In this document: one piece after another, positions 59,273 through 64,000 of the stretch
Position numbering within the stretch: position 1 is the first letter of the stretch
How the letters are laid out: every line of letters begins with the position of its first letter
NCBI GenBank assembly: GCA_029558835.1
Contig: JAKQDH010000147.1
Coordinates: 62,001-126,000, forward strand
From: Planctomycetota bacterium
GTDB lineage: Bacteria > Planctomycetota > Phycisphaerae > UBA1845
Length of the DNA: 64,000 bases
Reading direction: 5' to 3'
Position numbers and translations under genes: made by a program
Notes under the pieces: generated by a model
Databases searched by the model: none
The model's input: the letters and a program-made list of their open reading frames with translations, nothing else
What the model was told of the DNA's origin: nothing

Positions 59273-62200
59273 ATGGCAAAGAAACTCAACAAGAACCTGG
59301 TGGTGGGGCTATCGCTGGCGGCCTTCGCTCTGATGATCGGGCTGTCGCTGCTGATGATCATGCAGTTGCGGCATCGCGATCCGGAGCATTTCGTGGACAT
59401 GGCGGAGAAGCAGCGGAGCGGAGGGAACTGGGAGCAGGCGGCCGTATTCTACCACCGGGCCTGGTCGCTGAGCGGTGACGCAGCTTACCTGGTTCACGCG
59501 GGACAGATGCTCCTGAACGCCAATCAGGTGCCGCGGGCGGTAGGCGCCTGGCAGGAGGCGGTGTCGGCTGCGCCCGGCTTGCTGGAGGCCCACACCAAGC
59601 TGGTGCAATTACTGCTGGACACCGCCCAGTTCTACCAGTCACTGGATGCGTGGCAGGGGTTGCAGACGGCGGCTGAGAAGATGTTGGAGGTGGCCGCCGA
59701 GGATGCCTTTGCCCATCGTGCGTTGGGGCTGGCGCTGTTCGCGCTGCAGGGAGAGCAGCCCGACAATGCGGCGCGGGGGCTGGCGGAGCTGGAGAAGGCA
59801 GTCGAGTTGGAACCTGGGAAGGCGGACTACGCCATTGACCTGGCGCGGTGCTATGGGGTGCGGGAGATGCAGGCGCGGCGCGACGACCCGGCGACGGCCG
59901 CCGAGTGGGACACCAAGCGCCGGCAGCTTCTGGAAGGGCTGTGCGCCCGCCTGTTGGAGCCGTCGGTGGACGCGGCGGCCGCTCGAGGCGCCCTCGCCGA
60001 GTATCTGGCGGGCCAAGGGCAGGAGGAGGAAGCCGAGCGGCTGCTTCGGGAAGGCATTGAGTTGGCGGGGGACGACGTAACGGTGCGGGGGCAGGCGCGG
60101 CTGCGTTATGCCACGTTTCTGGCCCAGCGATGGGTAGGTGCCCGCAACGACGCGGCCCGCAAGGAGCTTGCGGAGCGGGCGCTGGCCGAGGCGCAACAGT
60201 TGCTGCGGCTGACGATTGAGGAAGATCCCGATACGTTCCCGGCGTATCAGCAACTGGCGTCGATCTACATGCTGGCGGGCCAGTATGAGGAGGCGCGCAA
60301 GGTCTGCGATGCCCGGATCGGCAGGGGCTTCTCGCGGCTGGGGTTGGCGGCCGCACGGAACCGGAGCGCCACGGTGGGGCTGATGTTGACGGCGTCGCGG
60401 GCGTGCGTAGCCCTGGCGAGCAGTACGGAGGACCTGAGGGTCCGGGAGGAGATGGTGCGGGCGGCCCAGACCTACGTGGACGACGCCCGGGCGGAGCATC
60501 CGGACCATCCCGCGATCCTCACCCAGGCGGGGAAAGTCAAGTGGATGATGGGGTTGGACCGTGAGGCGCTCGAGCTGCTGCGGCGTGCGGATGACCAGTA
60601 CCGGTCCCAAGGGCGGATCGACTGGGACCACAAGCTGGCCTTGGCCCGCGCGCACTATCGTCTGAGCGAACCAGGGGAAGCCCTGCGGGTGTTGGAGCCG
60701 TTGGCGCGGGACGCGGCGGTGGCGGCGACTGACGTGAACTTCTGGGTCTTGTACGCCGAGGCCCTGTACGAGACGGGCAACACGCAGCGGGCCAGCCAGG
60801 CCGTGGATCATGCCCTGGCGCTGCAGCCGGACAACGAGATTGCCCGACGGCTGCGGGGGGTGTTGTATGGCGAGGCGGGGCAGATGCCGCAAGCGCAGGC
60901 CGCCGTCGCGGGGCTGCCCGACGCAGAGCGTGTGCTTTCGGGCGTCCAGGCGGTGCAACTGGATGCTCAGCAGGACGCGGACGGCATGGTCCAACTGCTG
61001 ACGAACGCGTTCCAGAAGGATCCAACGGACACCCGCATCGTCAGCACGCTGGTGCGGTTGCTGCTGAGCCTCGAGCAGCGGGAGCAGGCTCGGGCGGTGG
61101 TGGAGCAGGCCCTGACGGCCCGCCCGGGCGACAAGGATCTGGCGAAGCTGGAGGTCGTCACACGTACCGACCAGTCTGCGGACGAGCGGGATCAGGCACT
61201 GCTGGGGCTGCTGGACCAGGAGGAGGATGGGTTTCGGCGGGCCTGGGACCGGGCCTTGTTCCACTACAGCAAGGATGATCTGCCGCAGGCGTTGCAGCAG
61301 ATCAACGAAGCGGAGCGGCACCTGGTGGCACGGGACACGCCGGCGGCGCAGGTGGCGACGCGGGCGGAGTACCGGCAACTGCTGACGCGTAAGCTGCTGA
61401 TAGCGGCCCGGCTGGACGATGCGGGCGCGTACCGGGAGGTCGTGGAGGCGGCGGCGACGCACGACGTGGACGGGGCGGGCGGCAAGTCGTTCCTGGGGCA
61501 GTACCACATGTTCCGAGAGGAGGCGGACCTTGCGGTGCAGGCCCTGTCCGAGGCGATTCGGCGGCAGCCGACGGACGCCCGGACACACACGTATCTGGGG
61601 CGCTGCTACGAGAGTCTGAACCGCACGGATGAGGCCCGCGCTGCCTACGAGCGAGCCCTGGACATCAACCCCAGGGAAGGGTTGGCCTGGAAGGGGCTGG
61701 CCCTACTGGCGGCCCGGCGTCAGGACGTCCCGGAATTCGAACGCTGCCTGGACAAGGCTCGGCAGTTGCTGCCGAACGACGAGTGGATCCGCAACCAGGT
61801 GCTGGCGCAGCAGGACCGGGAGAGCCCCGAGGACGCCGTCACCCGCCGGGAGCGCCAGTTAGCCGCCCAGGAAGCCGAGTGGGCAAAGCTTCAGAGAGAC
61901 GAGCCCGCCGCCCCGCCAACCACCCCCGGCACCCAGGCGGAACGCTCGGAGCGCTGGAAGCGTGCCCAGGGGGACTTGGTGGAGACGCTGCTGCGCCTGG
62001 CCCGCCTCTATGAGCAGGTGCGCGACCTGGAGAAGGCGGATGCCCGCTACGCCCGGCTCCGCGAGTTGCTCCCGAACGACCAGGATCTGGTGATCAGCAT
62101 CAGCAAGTACTACCTGCGGACCAATCGACCGGAGAAGTCTCTGGAGCTCGTACAGCAGAACGTGGAGTCACGGCGTACACCGGCGGAGCGTGCCAATGCG

Positions 62201-63937
62201 CACATTATCGTGGCCGCTCACTACGTGGAAACGAAGAACCCGGGCATGGTGGAGGCGACCCTGCTGGCAGCGGCCGACGAGCAGGAGACGTTCGAGGTTA
62301 CCCGGAGCCTGGCGGATTTCTACCTGCGGCGGAACCAGCCGGCCAAGGCCCTGCTGTGGTTCGACAAGGCGGTGGAACTGGGGCGTAAGGCCGAATCGCC
62401 GCGTCTGCTGGAGACGATGTCCGCGCGGATCGGGTGTATCCTGCACCGCAGCCTCAACGACGTGAATCTGGCGCGGCAGCGGGTGGATGAGTATCTGGCC
62501 GAGGCGCCGGACGACCCCCGGGGGTTTTTCTGGGAAAGCGAGCTGTACGCCCGGGAGGGGCGCGTCAACCAGGCGGTGAACTCCCTGTCGCGGTTCCTCG
62601 AGCGTCGCCCGAACGACGCCAATGGTCTGTTCCAACGGGCCCAGTATTACCTCGCCCTGGGCCAGCCGACGGCGGCTATGGCGGATCTGGAGGCCGTCGT
62701 GGCCCACCATCCGGACGCTCTGGACCTGGAGCCGGCGCTGCTGCTGGCCATTGAATACCAGAAGGCCGGACGCATGGACCAGTGCGTGCCGTTCCTGGAG
62801 AATCTTGTCAAGGCCCACCCGGAATCAGCCAAGGCGACCACCTTCCTGGCAGACATCTATCGATCGCAGGGTCGCTATGCTGAGGCAGAGAGCCTCGTCA
62901 CCGCGCAGATCAATCGTGAAGGAGAGCGGGTGCGTCCGAACTGGTACCTGCTCCGCGGGCGGATCGCCTACGAGGAGGGCGACCAGGCGCAGGCGCTGGC
63001 GGACACGCAACGGGCGGTGGAGCTAAGCGAGTTTTCCCCACTGTTGGTGGCCAGCCTGCTGCGACTGTATGAGGAGCTGGGCCGACCGGCCGAGGGGGCG
63101 GCGTACTACGGGAGCATCGCCACGCGGTTCCGGTCGTCAGCGGAGGTGTTGTCGGCATACGCGGTGTTGCTGGCCCAGGCGGGGCGGAAGGCGGAGGCCG
63201 CCGCGGCGTTTCGACAGGCAGCGGTGCTGGGCAACGAGGAATCGGTGACGGTGGTCCGCCTGGTCAATCAGGACATCCAGCGCGTGTTCAGTCCGGAGGA
63301 AGGCGTGGCCATTTTCGAAGTATCCGGTCTGGAGGGTCCGGCTCAGCGAGCTAACGATCGCATTCTCGCCCCGCTGTTGTTTGCCGCCGGGCGCCCCGCG
63401 GACGCCACGGCACGCATGCGGGCGCTGGTGAGCTCGGCCGGCGGTGATGCCGAGCGCGCGGACTTGCTGGTCGAGCAGGGCATGCTGTGCGAGGGCGGTC
63501 GGCTGTTCGACGACGCGCGGGCGGCCTACGAGGAGGCTCTCAGGTATCGTCCCGATGACCTGATCGCGCTGAACAACATGGCTTACATCCTGGCCGAGGA
63601 ATTGAAGCAGCCGCAGCGGGCGCTGCCCTATGCGCAGCAGGCCGCTGTGGTGGGCGACAACCCCGAAGTGCTCGACACGCTGGGTTGGATTTACGTGGGG
63701 CTGGGGCGGCTGCAACCGGCCATCGCCGAGTTGAGCAAGTCGGTGCGACTCGGACCGGACGCGCCGCTGAGCTACTACCACCTGGCGGAGGCGTACCGGC
63801 GGGCGGGCCAGTTCCGGGAGGCGCAGGACGTGCTGAACCGCGGTCTGGCATTGGCGCGGGCCGCCGGAGCGGGCGAGCTGGTGGGGCAAATGGAGGAGTG
63901 CGCCAAGCGGATTGAAGCCGGCAACTCCGCGGGCTGA
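59273..63937 (+). CDS. Giant TPR-repeat membrane-anchored protein
   Basis: A 1554-residue protein. The first ~35 residues are a cytoplasmic tail plus a helix (LVVGLSLAAFALMIGLSLLM), after which nearly the whole chain is tetratricopeptide repeats. Clear units include QTYVDDARAEHPDHPAILTQ, TYLGRCYESLNRTDEARAAY and ALDINPREGLAWKGLALLAA, and the C-terminal set ALNNMAYILAEELKQPQRAL, VLDTLGWIYVGLGRLQPAIA and YYHLAEAYRRAGQFREAQD. TPR arrays are protein-binding scaffolds. In exosortase loci, large TPR proteins of the PrsT type often lie next to EpsI. Charged linkers (RRERQLAAQEAEWAKLQRDE) break the array near residue 860. It begins 18 bases after the EpsI-like gene and is likely co-transcribed. Function as an export or assembly scaffold is inferred. 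Confidence 0.85.
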   Translation: MAKKLNKNLVVGLSLAAFALMIGLSLLMIMQLRHRDPEHFVDMAEKQRSGGNWEQAAVFYHRAWSLSGDAAYLVHAGQMLLNANQVPRAVGAWQEAVSAAPGLLEAHTKLVQLLLDTAQFYQSLDAWQGLQTAAEKMLEVAAEDAFAHRALGLALFALQGEQPDNAARGLAELEKAVELEPGKADYAIDLARCYGVREMQARRDDPATAAEWDTKRRQLLEGLCARLLEPSVDAAAARGALAEYLAGQGQEEEAERLLREGIELAGDDVTVRGQARLRYATFLAQRWVGARNDAARKELAERALAEAQQLLRLTIEEDPDTFPAYQQLASIYMLAGQYEEARKVCDARIGRGFSRLGLAAARNRSATVGLMLTASRACVALASSTEDLRVREEMVRAAQTYVDDARAEHPDHPAILTQAGKVKWMMGLDREALELLRRADDQYRSQGRIDWDHKLALARAHYRLSEPGEALRVLEPLARDAAVAATDVNFWVLYAEALYETGNTQRASQAVDHALALQPDNEIARRLRGVLYGEAGQMPQAQAAVAGLPDAERVLSGVQAVQLDAQQDADGMVQLLTNAFQKDPTDTRIVSTLVRLLLSLEQREQARAVVEQALTARPGDKDLAKLEVVTRTDQSADERDQALLGLLDQEEDGFRRAWDRALFHYSKDDLPQALQQINEAERHLVARDTPAAQVATRAEYRQLLTRKLLIAARLDDAGAYREVVEAAATHDVDGAGGKSFLGQYHMFREEADLAVQALSEAIRRQPTDARTHTYLGRCYESLNRTDEARAAYERALDINPREGLAWKGLALLAARRQDVPEFERCLDKARQLLPNDEWIRNQVLAQQDRESPEDAVTRRERQLAAQEAEWAKLQRDEPAAPPTTPGTQAERSERWKRAQGDLVETLLRLARLYEQVRDLEKADARYARLRELLPNDQDLVISISKYYLRTNRPEKSLELVQQNVESRRTPAERANAHIIVAAHYVETKNPGMVEATLLAAADEQETFEVTRSLADFYLRRNQPAKALLWFDKAVELGRKAESPRLLETMSARIGCILHRSLNDVNLARQRVDEYLAEAPDDPRGFFWESELYAREGRVNQAVNSLSRFLERRPNDANGLFQRAQYYLALGQPTAAMADLEAVVAHHPDALDLEPALLLAIEYQKAGRMDQCVPFLENLVKAHPESAKATTFLADIYRSQGRYAEAESLVTAQINREGERVRPNWYLLRGRIAYEEGDQAQALADTQRAVELSEFSPLLVASLLRLYEELGRPAEGAAYYGSIATRFRSSAEVLSAYAVLLAQAGRKAEAAAAFRQAAVLGNEESVTVVRLVNQDIQRVFSPEEGVAIFEVSGLEGPAQRANDRILAPLLFAAGRPADATARMRALVSSAGGDAERADLLVEQGMLCEGGRLFDDARAAYEEALRYRPDDLIALNNMAYILAEELKQPQRALPYAQQAAVVGDNPEVLDTLGWIYVGLGRLQPAIAELSKSVRLGPDAPLSYYHLAEAYRRAGQFREAQDVLNRGLALARAAGAGELVGQMEECAKRIEAGNSAG

Positions 63938-64000
63938 GAGCGCGGCGCGAACCCGGCACCGACCGGCTGGGGTCGAGGCGGGATGTCCTGAGGTACATCG
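63938..64000. other. Window end
   Basis: Sixty-three bases past the TPR stop codon; nothing recognisable. Confidence 0.5.

Noticed and set aside
1-64000. CRISPR array or prophage
   Set aside because: No set of regularly spaced direct repeats and no phage structural, integrase or lysis gene was seen; the repeats present are palindromic, dispersed and not spaced.

Overview
This is a GC-rich (roughly two-thirds G+C) bacterial chromosome window, most likely from the Planctomycetota and probably a Phycisphaerae-like lineage. The evidence is: secreted proteins ending in Asp-rich dockerin-like or EF-hand repeats (7428-9095, 44950-46122, 50899-53082); a prepilin-type leader of the FTLVELLVVISIIALL kind (46437-47261); a PEP-CTERM protein (44213-44953) and an EpsI-like exosortase partner (58463-59254); a four-helix-bundle IVS protein; an EF-P with a GNKRSY tip; a 50-residue lysine-rich histone-like protein; and many intergenic palindromic repeats. 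The lineage is inferred from these family traits, not from a marker phylogeny.

Layout. 1-9.1 kb: an FG-GAP secreted protein cut by the left edge, a GH105-type lipoprotein, a fused DegT aminotransferase-glycosyltransferase, DUF1697, an IVS protein and a secreted serine hydrolase. 9.3 kb: tRNA-Pro(CGG). 9.8-12.7 kb: lemA, a TPM-domain protein and a nucleotidyltransferase-like protein. 13.1-18.1 kb: alanine dehydrogenase, then a MacA/MacB-like tripartite efflux operon. 18.2-26.5 kb: methyltransferase, efp, histone-like protein, a Zn-phospholipase/P1-nuclease-like protein, lipoproteins, a DUF164 Zn-ribbon protein and an amidase. 26.7-30.0 kb: a solitary nuclease-methyltransferase of the ISP type. 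30.3-33.8 kb: a MATE exporter broken by one amber codon and a WecA/TagO-like phosphosugar transferase. 34.1-35.7 kb: a metal-related pair (His-rich membrane protein plus ribbon-helix-helix regulator with a palindromic operator). 35.9-37.6 kb: three Zn-ribbon membrane proteins, two of them duplicates. 37.9-43 kb: a DUF4097-like lipoprotein, gamma-glutamyltransferase and a ParA fused to a glycogen-binding-like domain. 43.4-53.1 kb: mostly exported proteins plus a formyltransferase and a LOG-family protein. 53.3-57.0 kb: NYN nuclease, scpA, trpS, radical SAM. 57.3-63.9 kb: NeuD-type acetyltransferase, EpsI-like protein and a 1554-residue TPR protein, probably the edge of an exosortase or exopolysaccharide locus.

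The most noteworthy signals are two families of palindromic intergenic repeats (family A, six copies or part-copies; family B, three copies), the RHH regulator/His-rich membrane protein pair with its TAATAC-ATC-GTATTA site between -35 and -10, the ParA-CBM48 fusion, the aminotransferase-glycosyltransferase fusion, the amber-interrupted MATE gene, and the histone-like gene with a perfect Shine-Dalgarno and a 9-bp dyad across its promoter. No CRISPR array, complete insertion sequence, prophage or rRNA was seen.
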